Assembly (NCBI RefSeq): GCF_014638915.1
Contig: NZ_BMFQ01000001.1
Coordinates: 1,191,142-1,255,141 of the forward strand
Length of the DNA stretch: 64,000 nucleotides
Direction: 5' to 3'
From: Xanthomarina arctica
GTDB lineage: Bacteria > Bacteroidota > Bacteroidia > Flavobacteriales > Flavobacteriaceae
Part shown: positions 1 to 8,100 of the stretch, piece by piece
How the letters are laid out: the number at the start of each line of letters is the position of its first letter
How positions within the stretch are numbered: position 1 is the stretch's first letter
Program-made: the position numbers and the translations under genes
Notes under the pieces: model-generated
Seen by the model: only the letters and a program-made list of their open reading frames with translations
Databases searched by the model: none
What the model was told of the DNA's origin: nothing

Positions 1-1
1 T

Positions 2-760
2 GCTGGCGTTGTCAATGCTGATATAAACATGGATCCTCCAATAAAGCAATTGGAAGCTATGAATACAACTGAGTTCTTTAACGCGCTTACGGAACTTATG
101 GTTAAAAATCCTGCTTATGCTGAAGATGCACCAGCCTTAGAAAAACTTTCCTTGATTGGTGTTGTTCCTGGGAAGGAATTCGACCTTTCTAAACTAGATC
201 CAGCTGTTGCCAAAGCACTTGAGAACGTGGTTCCAATGGCTTTAGGTAAACTAAAAACAGCTCCTCTTGCTGCACCGGTTGACGGTTGGGAAGTCCCTCC
301 TGCTAAAGTTGCAGATGCTGGTACTGATTATGGTTTACGTGCTGTAGTTGCAATGATTGGCCTTGGTGCAAACATTACTGCTGACGCTATTTATCCGAAC
401 GCTTTTGAAGATGCAGATGGAAACAAACTGAATGGAGCTAATAATTACGTGCTTCATTTTGACAAAGGAGAAACACCACCTACAAATAGTTTCTGGTCTT
501 TGACTATGTACAATGCAGAATCTTTCTTTGTTGAAAACCCGATTAATCGCTACAACATCGCTGGTTGGATGCCATTAAAATACAATGACGACGGATCACT
601 AGATGTTTACATCCAGAAAGAGTCTCCAGGAAAAGCAAAAGAGTCTAACTGGTTACCTGCCGCTGCTGGAACATTTAGTGTTACTCTTAGAGTTTACTGG
701 CCTAAAGAATCTATGATTGATGGAAGTTGGAAAACTCCAGGAATCAAAAAGGTTAACTAA
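2..760 (+). CDS. DUF1254/DUF1214 family protein, C-terminal part (5' end outside window)
   Basis: The reading frame is open to the left window edge, so the first Met at 29 is internal and the gene is truncated by the window. The last ~130 residues show the DUF1214 pattern: GANITADAIYP, then YVLHFDKGETPP, FWSLTMYN and a C-terminal LRVYWPKE segment. In this family the domain normally follows a DUF1254 domain in a secreted protein of unknown biochemical role; the part seen here has no catalytic motif I can name. A strong hairpin terminator follows 30 bp downstream, so this is probably the last gene of its transcript. The family call is firm, the function unknown. Confidence 0.85.
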   Translation, partial: AGVVNADINMDPPIKQLEAMNTTEFFNALTELMVKNPAYAEDAPALEKLSLIGVVPGKEFDLSKLDPAVAKALENVVPMALGKLKTAPLAAPVDGWEVPPAKVADAGTDYGLRAVVAMIGLGANITADAIYPNAFEDADGNKLNGANNYVLHFDKGETPPTNSFWSLTMYNAESFFVENPINRYNIAGWMPLKYNDDGSLDVYIQKESPGKAKESNWLPAAAGTFSVTLRVYWPKESMIDGSWKTPGIKKVN

Positions 761-789
761 TAATAGAAATTTATATTCTTAATTTATTT

Positions 790-830
790 AAAGTACGGAT
801 TGGCTTGAAAAAGGTGCTCCGTACTTTTTT
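790..830 (+). terminator. Intrinsic terminator of the DUF1214 gene
   Basis: An inverted repeat (AAAGTACGGA ... TCCGTACTTT) is followed by a run of T, directly after the DUF1214 stop codon. Confidence 0.8.
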
Positions 831-832
831 AT

Positions 833-1042
833 GGAATAAAATCAATTAAAGATAAAAATGGTATTGTAGGAGGACAAATAGGATATTGGCTCTGGGAGAA
901 TTTACTACAAGCTATTGGTAAATACAGTTCTGCTTATGTGAGCCAACAACGTTTAAAACAAAATTTCTATCAGATTAACTTAACTTTTATGACCAATGCT
1001 TTAACTGGAACTAAATCGGCTAAAACTTCAGTTAGCAAATAG
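833..1042 (+). pseudogene. C-terminal remnant of an unrecognised gene
   Basis: A 69-codon open stretch with protein-like composition (GGQIGYWLWENLLQAIGKYS, later a Lys/Ser/Thr-rich tail) ends in TAG. It has no plausible start codon and begins right behind a terminator. It looks like the tail of a once longer protein whose 5' part was lost. I cannot assign a family. Low to moderate confidence that it was ever coding. Confidence 0.35.
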
Positions 1043-1258
1043 AAAGAGAATATTCATTTTAGTTAGCAGTGCAAAATAATTATTTACGTAAACTGTGTTC
1101 TCTAAAAGTTTAAAGATATTATGACTTAAATTGTCTTTTTGAAAATAGAAAAGCGGCTATTTGTAGTGCTAAAATGTTTTAGGTCGTATTCCGTACCTGT
1201 ATTCAGAGAAACTATGGAAGCATTTTAAGAAATGAACAAAATATATTATGTTAATAAC

Positions 1259-1288
1259 CAAAAAACCCGAACATAAGTTCGGGTTTTT
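1259..1288. terminator. Hairpin terminator next to the left att-like repeat
   Basis: The stem AAAAACCCGAAC / GTTCGGGTTTTT can work in both directions. It sits immediately left of a copy of the tRNA-Phe 3' end, as the terminator at 18795-18830 sits left of the intact tRNA-Phe. It is therefore a candidate for the original terminator of the tRNA gene before the island inserted. Confidence 0.75.
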
Positions 1289-1290
1289 AG

Positions 1291-1306
1291 TGGTGGTGCC
1301 TCCAGG
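1291..1306. repeat. Left direct repeat (candidate attL), copy of tRNA-Phe 3' end
   Basis: TGGTGGTGCCTCCAGG is identical over 16 bp to 18831-18846, where its last 13 bp are the 3' end of tRNA-Phe (minus strand). The match stops sharply: the next bases are TGTGCC here and AATCGA in the tRNA. This is the pattern left by site-specific integration into a tRNA 3' end. The distance between copies is 17,540 bp. Confidence 0.7.
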
Positions 1307-1337
1307 TGTGCCAGAAAATTAGCTACCTACATCTAAT

Positions 1338-1580
1338 GTGGTTTTAGATTCCATAAAAGCATTGGAAGCTAAAATTGAAAACATAAATAAGTTGCCAGAA
1401 CTAAATAAAACGTCCATGTCAAACGCAGCAATTGGAACTGCAACTGCTGATGGAGCTATTTATGTCGCAAAGGCAATTTTCGCACCTAAAACACTACCTG
1501 CCACAAAAGGAGATGTTGAAGCTTTGAAGCTTGAGATTCAAAATTTGAAGTTTTTATTAAGAGCTAAGAGTGCTAATTAG
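1338..1580 (+). CDS. Hypothetical small protein or fragment (80 aa)
   Basis: A short frame with a GTG start, just inside the left island boundary. It begins and ends with Leu/Lys/Glu-rich stretches that could form coiled coil (SIKALEAKIENINKL and VEALKLEIQNLKFLLR), with an Ala/Gly-rich middle (AAIGTATADGAIYVAKAIF). The frame is open only back to a TAG at 1320. Start choice is therefore weak, and it may be the tail of a broken gene. I do not recognise the family. A hairpin followed by T residues lies about 120 bp downstream. Confidence 0.4.
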   Translation: MVLDSIKALEAKIENINKLPELNKTSMSNAAIGTATADGAIYVAKAIFAPKTLPATKGDVEALKLEIQNLKFLLRAKSAN

Positions 1581-1702
1581 GATTAGAAATGGTGTCCATT
1601 TTGATTAAGCCTGTATCAAATTGAACTCAATTGTAGTCAAAACTAACAGTTAACCAACTGTAGTCTAATATTTAAATAAGGGGCTTATTATATTCAATTA
1701 AT

Positions 1703-1755
1703 AAAAAAAGTAAGGTGTAACACTACTTTTGGTAAGGTCATTCCTTACTTTTTTT
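1703..1755 (+). terminator. Terminator-like hairpin
   Basis: AAAAAAAGTAAGG at 1703-1715 pairs with CCTTACTTTTTTT at 1743-1755, with a 27-nt loop. The run of T makes a terminator for the 80-aa frame plausible. The loop holds TACTTTTGGTAAGGTC (1724-1739), repeated exactly at 2068-2083. Confidence 0.5.
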
Positions 1756-1910
1756 ATTCCATTATCATAATTCAATTATTATAGATTAATTATTTGTGCC
1801 TTATAAATTATTAGTAACACTCAATCTTCCTTTCATTAATTATCTTTATTATTTAGTAAATTGTATTCTCATGGTCACATAATGCCCCAAATAGGGTACA
1901 GATGTAACCT

Positions 1911-2017
1911 GTAGCAACAGTGGTGCAACAGTCAGCAACAGTCAGCAACAGTCAGCAACAGTGATGCAACGGTCATCAACAGTCTACCAACGGTGGAGCA
2001 ACGGTGTTGCAACAGTC
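1911..2017. repeat. Tandem repeat, about ten 10-11 bp units
   Basis: Units end in GCAACAG, GCAACGG or close variants (for example TCAGCAACAG three times in a row, 1931-1960) and alternate between 10 and 11 bp. The two lengths rule out a simple codon repeat. Units are too short and spacer-free for CRISPR. It lies 270 bp upstream of hsdM. Confidence 0.8.
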
Positions 2018-2253
2018 AAATAATTAAAGAAGTAATGTTGTGCCTTACTTTTTTTATACCCAGACCTTACTTTTGGTAAGGTCTTACCTCACTAAAAGTA
2101 GTAGAAATAATAGGGCTCTGTATTTAAAATTTTTATATCCATATAAAAACAGCATAATACGGAATACCATAATTAAATGTTTTTCTTTTTTACTATCTTT
2201 CAATCCCTAATAAGAATTAATTAATCATAGCAATTTATTATTTTAAACACATC

Positions 2254-2261
2254 TAATTTTG
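2254..2261 (+). promoter_or_regulatory. Candidate -7 box of the hsdM operon
   Basis: TAATTTTG fits the Bacteroidota -7 consensus TAnnTTTG and lies 30 bp before the hsdM ATG. I see no clear TTG -33 element at the usual 17-23 bp spacing, so confidence is limited. Confidence 0.4.
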
Positions 2262-2290
2262 TGTTTATAAAACATTGAAATAAACTATTT

Positions 2291-3856
2291 ATGGCCAAAA
2301 AGTCCACTAAAAAAGAAAAATCAATGGAGGAAACCTTATGGGATTCCGCCAACAAATTAAGAGGTTCAGTAGAGCCTTCAGAATATAAACACGTTGTTTT
2401 AGGACTTATCTTCCTAAAGTTTGCCAGCGATAAGTTTGAAACTCGTCGAGAAGAGCTTATTGCCGAAGGACAAGACAAGTTCTTAGAAATGAAGGAATTT
2501 TATAACATGAAAAATGTGTTCTTTCTTCCTGAACATTCTCGTTGGTCTTACATCATGCAACAAGCCAAGCAAGATGATATTGCGCTTAAAATTGATACGG
2601 CACTTCACACCATAGAAAAAAATAATCCAGCCTTAAAAGGAGCTTTACCAGATAACTACTTTTCAAGATTAGGATTAGATAAAAGCAAGTTGGGCGCTTT
2701 GCTTGATACTATCAATAATATTGATACTCAAAAAGATAAAGATCAAGACATTGTTGGACGTGTCTATGAATACTTTTTATCCAAATTCGCAATAGCCGAA
2801 GGCAAAGGGAAAGGAGAGTTTTATACGCCTAAAACCATTGTAAACCTAATTGCAGAAATGATAGAACCATACAAAGGTATTATTTACGATCCTGCTTGTG
2901 GTTCTGGTGGTATGTTTGTGCAGTCCATGAAGTTTATCGAAGCGCATCATGGTAACACCAAAGAAATTTCTATTTACGGACAAGAATATACCAATACCAC
3001 ATACAAACTGGCTAAAATGAATCTTGCCATTCGTGGTATTTCAGGGAATTTAGGCGAAAAAGCAGCCAATACATTTGCGGACGACCAACATAAAGATTTG
3101 AAAGCTGATTATATTATGGCTAATCCACCCTTTAACCAAAAAGATTGGCGAGCGGAAAACGAATTACTGGACGACCCAAGATGGCGTGGTTATGATGTGC
3201 CACCAAAAAGCAATGCCAATTATGGATGGATATTAAACATTGTTTCCAAATTATCTGAAAATGGTGTCGCAGGTTTTTTGTTAGCCAATGGCGCACTCTC
3301 TGGTGGTGGCGAAGAATACAAAATACGGAAAACACTTATTGAAAATAACTTGGTTGAAGCCATTGTTATTTTACCACGTAGTATGTTTTATACTACTGAT
3401 ATTAGTGTCACCCTTTGGATTCTAAATAAAAATAAAACGCATCATATTAAGACTGTTGGAGATCAAGAACGCGTTTATCGTGATAGAGAAGACGAAGTCT
3501 TGTTTATGGACTTACGACAAATCGGTGAGCCTTTCGAGAAAAAATACATTCAGTTTAGCGAACAACATATTCAAGAAGTGGCTTTAACCTATCATAACTG
3601 GCAACAATTAGATAATGAGTATGAGAACATTCCAGAATACTGTGCTTCGGTAACCAAAGAAGACATTGCTAAAAAAGATTACTCCTTAGTGCCAAGTAAA
3701 TACATTGAGTTTGTAAATAGAGATGAAAATATAGATTTCGACACAAAAATGGCAAGCCTTCAAACTGAAATGTCTGAACTATTAAAAGCCGAAACCCAAT
3801 CTAAAGCCGATTTATTAAACGTTTTTAAAGAATTAGGATTTGAGATCGAGTTATAA
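2291..3856 (+). CDS. hsdM: Type I restriction-modification system, DNA methyltransferase subunit HsdM
   Basis: The 521-aa protein matches HsdM in length and order. An N-terminal helical HsdM_N region (about 10-140, TLWDSANKLRGSVEPSEYKH) is followed by the N6-adenine methyltransferase core. The SAM-binding motif DPACGSGGMF lies at about 200-209 and the catalytic NPPF at about 277-280. It methylates adenine in the sequence chosen by HsdS and forms the M2S core of the complex. It opens the operon at 2291-13202; its 3' end overlaps hsdS by 17 bp in another frame, which suggests translational coupling. No defects are seen. High confidence. Confidence 0.97.
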   Translation: MAKKSTKKEKSMEETLWDSANKLRGSVEPSEYKHVVLGLIFLKFASDKFETRREELIAEGQDKFLEMKEFYNMKNVFFLPEHSRWSYIMQQAKQDDIALKIDTALHTIEKNNPALKGALPDNYFSRLGLDKSKLGALLDTINNIDTQKDKDQDIVGRVYEYFLSKFAIAEGKGKGEFYTPKTIVNLIAEMIEPYKGIIYDPACGSGGMFVQSMKFIEAHHGNTKEISIYGQEYTNTTYKLAKMNLAIRGISGNLGEKAANTFADDQHKDLKADYIMANPPFNQKDWRAENELLDDPRWRGYDVPPKSNANYGWILNIVSKLSENGVAGFLLANGALSGGGEEYKIRKTLIENNLVEAIVILPRSMFYTTDISVTLWILNKNKTHHIKTVGDQERVYRDREDEVLFMDLRQIGEPFEKKYIQFSEQHIQEVALTYHNWQQLDNEYENIPEYCASVTKEDIAKKDYSLVPSKYIEFVNRDENIDFDTKMASLQTEMSELLKAETQSKADLLNVFKELGFEIEL

Positions 3857-5135
3857 AAAATTAGGACAGTTTATTCAGGAGGTAAATATTCGAAATAAGG
3901 ATTTAGGAGTTGAAAGACTTTTAGGTGTAAGTATTAGAAAAGTGTTGATGCCTTCCATAGCAAATACTATAGGAACTGATATGAAAACCTACAAAATTAT
4001 TAAGCGTAACCAGTTTGCTTATGGTCCAGTAACGTCCCGAAATGGTGATAAAATTTCAATTGCCTTATTAGAAGATTTTGATGAAGCCATTATATCGCAA
4101 GCCTATGTAGTTTTTGAAGTGATTGATGAAACTCAATTATTACCTGAATATGCTATGATGTGGTTTAGAAGACCAGAATTTGATAGATATGCACGTTTTA
4201 AATCTTATGGAAGCGCACGAGAAACCTTCGACTGGAATGAACTTTGCGATACCGAACTCCCAATCCCAAGCATGGAAGAACAACGAGAAATTGTTGCCGA
4301 ATACAATACCATAACCAACCGTATTACCTTAAACGAACAACTCAATCAAAAACTGGAAGAAACAGCTCAAGCTTTATACAAACATTGGTTTGTGGATTTT
4401 GAGTTTCCTATTCATTGTCATTCAGAGCGCAGCGAAGAATCTCACATTAACACAGATTATTCTAAAGGCTATAAATCTTCTGGTGGAGAGATGGTTTATA
4501 ATGAGGAATTGGATGGGGAGATTCCTTTGGGATGGGAGGTTAGAAATTTAAGCGATCTTTCAAAACTAATAACAAAAGGTACTACTCCACGAAAGATGTA
4601 TTCTAATTTTATAAAAGGGAAAATTCCATATATAAAAGCACAATCAATTGGTTCAAATCATTTTATTAATCCGTTGAAAACTGATTTTATTGATGTTGAT
4701 GATCACAGGAAAGAATTGAAAAGATCTATAATAATAGAAGATGATTTACTATTTACTATTACAGGCACATTAGGTGAATTTGCTTTAGTTGATAAAGAAA
4801 TAAAGGAAGCTAATACAAATCAAAATGTAGCCATTATAAGGTTTAAGGAAAAAAGGATTCATCCTCGTTTTATTGTTTTTTTATTAATGGGAAACTGGCA
4901 TAAAGATTTTTTATTAGAGAATACTCAAGAAGCAGTACAAGCAAATCTGAATTTATCAATGATAGGAAATATGAAAATAATATTACCTCCTAAAAGATAT
5001 TTAGAAATAATTATAAAACCGATCGATGTAATAATTGAACAAAAATATAATCTACATAAACAGAATAATAGATTATTGTTATTTGAACAATTAATTCTCT
5101 CCAGAATGTCAAAAGAGGAAGTATTACTGGAATAA
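3840..5135 (+). CDS. hsdS: Type I restriction-modification system, specificity subunit HsdS
   Basis: The 431-aa protein has two target-recognition domains (about 1-150 and 225-395). Each is followed by a conserved helix: NQKLEETAQALYKHWF near 165-185 and KYNLHKQNNRLLLFEQLI near the C-terminus. HsdS sets the DNA target of both methylation and cleavage. The best start is TTG at 3840 inside the hsdM 3' end; it gives the usual beginning SSYKKLGQFIQEVN. Residues about 193-203 (CHSERSEESHI) come from a palindromic repeat inserted in frame in the linker before TRD2. Gene identity is firm; start codon moderately so. Confidence 0.95.
   Translation: MRSSYKKLGQFIQEVNIRNKDLGVERLLGVSIRKVLMPSIANTIGTDMKTYKIIKRNQFAYGPVTSRNGDKISIALLEDFDEAIISQAYVVFEVIDETQLLPEYAMMWFRRPEFDRYARFKSYGSARETFDWNELCDTELPIPSMEEQREIVAEYNTITNRITLNEQLNQKLEETAQALYKHWFVDFEFPIHCHSERSEESHINTDYSKGYKSSGGEMVYNEELDGEIPLGWEVRNLSDLSKLITKGTTPRKMYSNFIKGKIPYIKAQSIGSNHFINPLKTDFIDVDDHRKELKRSIIIEDDLLFTITGTLGEFALVDKEIKEANTNQNVAIIRFKEKRIHPRFIVFLLMGNWHKDFLLENTQEAVQANLNLSMIGNMKIILPPKRYLEIIIKPIDVIIEQKYNLHKQNNRLLLFEQLILSRMSKEEVLLE
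4416..4446. repeat. Interspersed palindromic repeat inserted in hsdS
   Basis: The sequence around GAGCGCAGCGAAGAATCTCA belongs to the GAGCGcAGtCGAAG repeat type also present at 52871-52900 and, in a related form, at 27903-27927 and 28240-28264. Here it is translated in frame as CHSERSEESHI, a peptide with no counterpart in the HsdS fold. It resembles protein-coding palindromic elements known from Rickettsia. Confidence 0.75.
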
Positions 5136-5151
5136 GCTTAAAACAAGATTT

Positions 5152-6774
5152 ATGCATGTAAGTAAAGTATTAATAGAAAATTACAAATGTTTTGAGGGTA
5201 GGTTTGATCTTCCATTGTCCAACGATGTAAATATTATAGTTGGAAATAATGAGGCTGGTAAATCAACCATTATAGAGGCGATCCATATATGTTTGTCAGG
5301 TTTATTAAACGGTAGGCATTTAAGAAATCACTTGTCTCAATATTTGTTTAATAATATAGTTGAGAAAAATTACCTCGATAGTTTAATGTCCGATGAAAAG
5401 ATAGCTCCACCAAGGATTACGATTGAGGTATATTTAGAAGATGGTCCTGCCCTTTTTGAAGGGAATAATAATTTGGATAAAGCCAAAGCTTCTGGAATAT
5501 CACTCAAAATTGAGTTTGATAGTGAATATCAACTTCAATATGAGGAATTATTAAAGTCGGATGAAGAAATAAAAAGTATCCCAATAGAGTATTATAAAAT
5601 TACATGGAGATCATTTGCAAGAGATGGTCTAACATCCCAAGCTATTCCTTTTAAATCAGCAATTATTGATTCCACAGCAACTCGATTTCAAAATGGCTCT
5701 GATATTTATATTTCAAGAATTGTAAGAAATGAATTGGATGAAAAGCAAAAAGTAGAAATTTCTCAAGCCTATAGAAGTCTAAAAGAGCAATTTAAAGAAA
5801 CTCCTTCTATTTTGGAGATTAATGAAATGATAACTTCTATTGCTGATATTTCAGATAAAGAAGTTAAAATTGGTGTCAATTTAGCAACTAAAGACGCTTG
5901 GGAATTTGGTTTAACAACATTTTTAAATGATGTGCCATTTCAAAATGTTGGAAAGGGTGAACAATGTATAGTTAAAACAAATCTTTCATTAGGGAATAAA
6001 GCTTCAAAAAACGCAGGTGTTATACTTATTGAGGAGCCTGAAAACCATCTGTCTCATACAAAGCTAAACCAATTTATAAAGGGAATTACAAACAAATCCA
6101 AAACAAAACAGGTCATTATTACAACTCATGATAATTTTGTGGCAAATAAATTAGGGTTAAATAATCTGATTTTGTTACATAAACAAAAAGTAATGACTAT
6201 TGGTGATTTGAAAGAGGAAACACAAGAGTTTTTTCAAAAATTACCAGGTTACCAAACCTTGAGAATGTTACTTGCCGAAAAAGCAGTTTTAGTTGAAGGA
6301 GATTCAGATGAATTGATTGTTCAAAAGGCTTATATGAAGTCTAATGATGGAAAACTTCCAATTGAAGATGGCATTGATGTAATTTCGGTAAAACTGACAT
6401 TCAAACGGTTTTTATATATAGCAGAACAATTAGAATTACCTGTTGCTGTTGTTACAGATAATGATAAAAATTATAAGAGAAACATAAAGAAAAAATACAA
6501 GGAATTTAAAGAAGTTTCAAGTATCCAAATTTTTGCAGACAAGAGAACTGAATTGAATACGCTTGAGCCTCAATTTGTAGAGGCTAATAAACATCAATTA
6601 AAGAAATTATGTGAGGTTATTGAGCTTGATTTTGAAAAATATAACAGTGAAGAGTTGATTTCAAAAAAAATGCAAAAGATGAAGACTACTTGGGCTTTAA
6701 GAGTATTCAATTCAAGTGAGCAATTAGAATTTCCAGATTACATTAATAGACTTATCAAATGGTGTAATGAGTAG
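5152..6774 (+). CDS. gajA: Gabija-like GajA: OLD-family ATPase with TOPRIM nuclease domain
   Basis: The 540-aa protein has an ABC-type ATPase head with Walker A GNNEAGKST (31-39) and Walker B/signature region GVILIEEPENHLS (about 289-301). A TOPRIM domain follows, with LVEGDSDE (about 378-385) and the acidic VTDNDKN (about 434-440). This is the order of OLD nucleases and GajA, which is about 578 aa in the Bacillus system. The next gene is a UvrD-type helicase in ATGAGTAG overlap, the defining gajA-gajB pair. GajA is known to nick phage DNA when nucleotides are depleted. It begins 16 bp after hsdS, so it is likely co-transcribed with the R-M genes. An ungrouped OLD nuclease is the alternative. 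Confidence 0.85.
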   Translation: MHVSKVLIENYKCFEGRFDLPLSNDVNIIVGNNEAGKSTIIEAIHICLSGLLNGRHLRNHLSQYLFNNIVEKNYLDSLMSDEKIAPPRITIEVYLEDGPALFEGNNNLDKAKASGISLKIEFDSEYQLQYEELLKSDEEIKSIPIEYYKITWRSFARDGLTSQAIPFKSAIIDSTATRFQNGSDIYISRIVRNELDEKQKVEISQAYRSLKEQFKETPSILEINEMITSIADISDKEVKIGVNLATKDAWEFGLTTFLNDVPFQNVGKGEQCIVKTNLSLGNKASKNAGVILIEEPENHLSHTKLNQFIKGITNKSKTKQVIITTHDNFVANKLGLNNLILLHKQKVMTIGDLKEETQEFFQKLPGYQTLRMLLAEKAVLVEGDSDELIVQKAYMKSNDGKLPIEDGIDVISVKLTFKRFLYIAEQLELPVAVVTDNDKNYKRNIKKKYKEFKEVSSIQIFADKRTELNTLEPQFVEANKHQLKKLCEVIELDFEKYNSEELISKKMQKMKTTWALRVFNSSEQLEFPDYINRLIKWCNE

Positions 6775-7918
6775 GCACAAATTAATCATATCATCAGCAG
6801 GTTCTGGTAAAACTACATTTCTGGTAAGAGAGGCGCTTAAATTGAAAGATAAAAAAATTTTAATAACAACATATACAGAAGCGAATGAAAAGGAAATTGA
6901 AAGAAAATTTATTGATGAAATAGGATTTATTCCAACTAATGTCACATTACAAACTTGGTTTTCATTCTTAATTAGTCATGGTATTAAACCTTTTCAAGGC
7001 TTAATGAATGAGGATTTATTTGAGAAGGATATTAGAGGCATGCTACTTGTTAGTAAAGCATCTGGCATAAAATTTATTTCAGGGAAGGGATTTTCTGTCT
7101 CTTTTAAAGAGGAGGATAATTTTGATAAGCATTATTTCAGTAAGGAGAGGCGTATATATTCCGATAAAATCTCGAAGTTCATTGTTAATTTGTCATCTAT
7201 AGATAAAGGGAGTACATTCAACCGAATTTCAAGAGTTTTTGACCATATAATGATTGATGAAGTTCAAGATCTTGCAGGAAATGATTTAGAAATTATTAAG
7301 TTGTTAATGAAGAATTGTTCTGGAGTAACAATGGTAGGTGATCCAAGACAAGTAACATATCTAACTCATATAGAAGCTAAACATAAACCTTACAGAAAAG
7401 GTAAGATTGCAGAGTTTTTAAAAGATAAATGTAAAAATTTAATTAAGGATGGAATTGACGAGTTAACCTTGAAGGATTCTCATAGGTGTCCTCCAAGTAT
7501 TTGTGATTATGCATCAAGACTATATTTAGAATTTGAACCTACTACCTCATGTGGATGTTGCAATATAGTACCCAATATTCATGAAGGTGTTTTTTTAGTG
7601 AAACCAGAGCATTTGAATAATTATTTAGAGAAATACAATCCAATTCAGTTAAGATGGGATAAGCGTGCAAAAATAAATTTAGATTATTATGCCATGAATT
7701 TTGGAGAATCAAAAGGGGCGACATTCGAAAGAGTATTAATTTATCCTACTGAAGATATGAGTAATTGGATAATTGACAATAAATTAAAATTATCGGATGG
7801 GGCTAAAGCTAAATTTTATGTTGGATTAACCAGGGCTAAATTTAGTGTTGCTATAGTTCTTGATTATGATAACTCTATTGATTACAAAGGTTTGATAAAA
7901 TATCAATTAGAAGAATGA
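6767..7918 (+). CDS. gajB: Gabija-like GajB: compact UvrD/PcrA-family helicase
   Basis: The 383-aa SF1 helicase has the main motifs in order: Walker A SSAGSGKTT (about 9-17), IDEVQD (about 163-168), motif III GDPRQ (about 190), DSHRCPPSI (about 237-245), ESKGATFERVL (about 313-323) and motif VI YVGLTRAK (about 351-358). It is clearly shorter than Bacillus GajB (about 494 aa) and UvrD (about 720 aa), with small accessory subdomains, yet no core motif is missing, so it is probably active. It overlaps gajA by 8 bp. In Gabija, GajB pairs with GajA and is thought to sense or consume nucleotides. A 182-bp gap with a new promoter follows. Confidence 0.85.
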   Translation: MSRHKLIISSAGSGKTTFLVREALKLKDKKILITTYTEANEKEIERKFIDEIGFIPTNVTLQTWFSFLISHGIKPFQGLMNEDLFEKDIRGMLLVSKASGIKFISGKGFSVSFKEEDNFDKHYFSKERRIYSDKISKFIVNLSSIDKGSTFNRISRVFDHIMIDEVQDLAGNDLEIIKLLMKNCSGVTMVGDPRQVTYLTHIEAKHKPYRKGKIAEFLKDKCKNLIKDGIDELTLKDSHRCPPSICDYASRLYLEFEPTTSCGCCNIVPNIHEGVFLVKPEHLNNYLEKYNPIQLRWDKRAKINLDYYAMNFGESKGATFERVLIYPTEDMSNWIIDNKLKLSDGAKAKFYVGLTRAKFSVAIVLDYDNSIDYKGLIKYQLEE

Positions 7919-8038
7919 AATTTATTTGAGCAAAATTGCAACAAGTTTTTTTAGGTCTTATTGAGCTATTTGAATGCATTATTGTATTGAGTAAATCTAT
8001 GTTTTAGGATGACGAAGTGGTTTTATAGGTTTTTTTAA

Positions 8039-8094
8039 AAATGTCAAGTATTCAGAACAAAAAACTTGACATTTAATATTTATTTGTATCTTTG
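8039..8094 (+). promoter_or_regulatory. abiE promoter with inverted-repeat operator
   Basis: TTG (8066-8068), an 18-bp spacer and TATCTTTG (8087-8094) match the Bacteroidota promoter consensus fully. The ATG at 8101 leaves almost no leader. A perfect 10-bp inverted repeat, AAATGTCAAG (8039-8048) and CTTGACATTT (8065-8074), overlaps the -33 element. Known AbiEi antitoxins repress their own promoter through inverted repeats, so this is a likely autoregulatory operator. Confidence 0.75.
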
Positions 8095-8100
8095 TTGTAA

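Larger units (their letters stand above)
1581..2253. other. Gene-less stretch ahead of the restriction operon
   Basis: No convincing gene is present in about 700 bp. It contains a terminator-like hairpin (1703-1755), a 10-11 bp tandem repeat block (1911-2017), a perfect hairpin GACCTTAC-N5-GTAAGGTC (2063-2083) and two direct repeats shared between the hairpin regions. One frame through the tandem block is open for about 40 codons but has no good start. Confidence 0.6.

Noticed and set aside
1911-2017. CRISPR array
   Set aside because: Units are 10-11 bp without spacers and there are no cas genes nearby.
1723-2083. Retron or diversity-generating element from the paired hairpins
   Set aside because: There is no reverse transcriptase in the window and no template/variable repeat pair; only short repeats are shared.
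5152-7918. PARIS or Septu-type system
   Set aside because: In PARIS the ATPase and TOPRIM parts are separate proteins. Here both are in one protein and the partner is a UvrD-type helicase, which fits Gabija.
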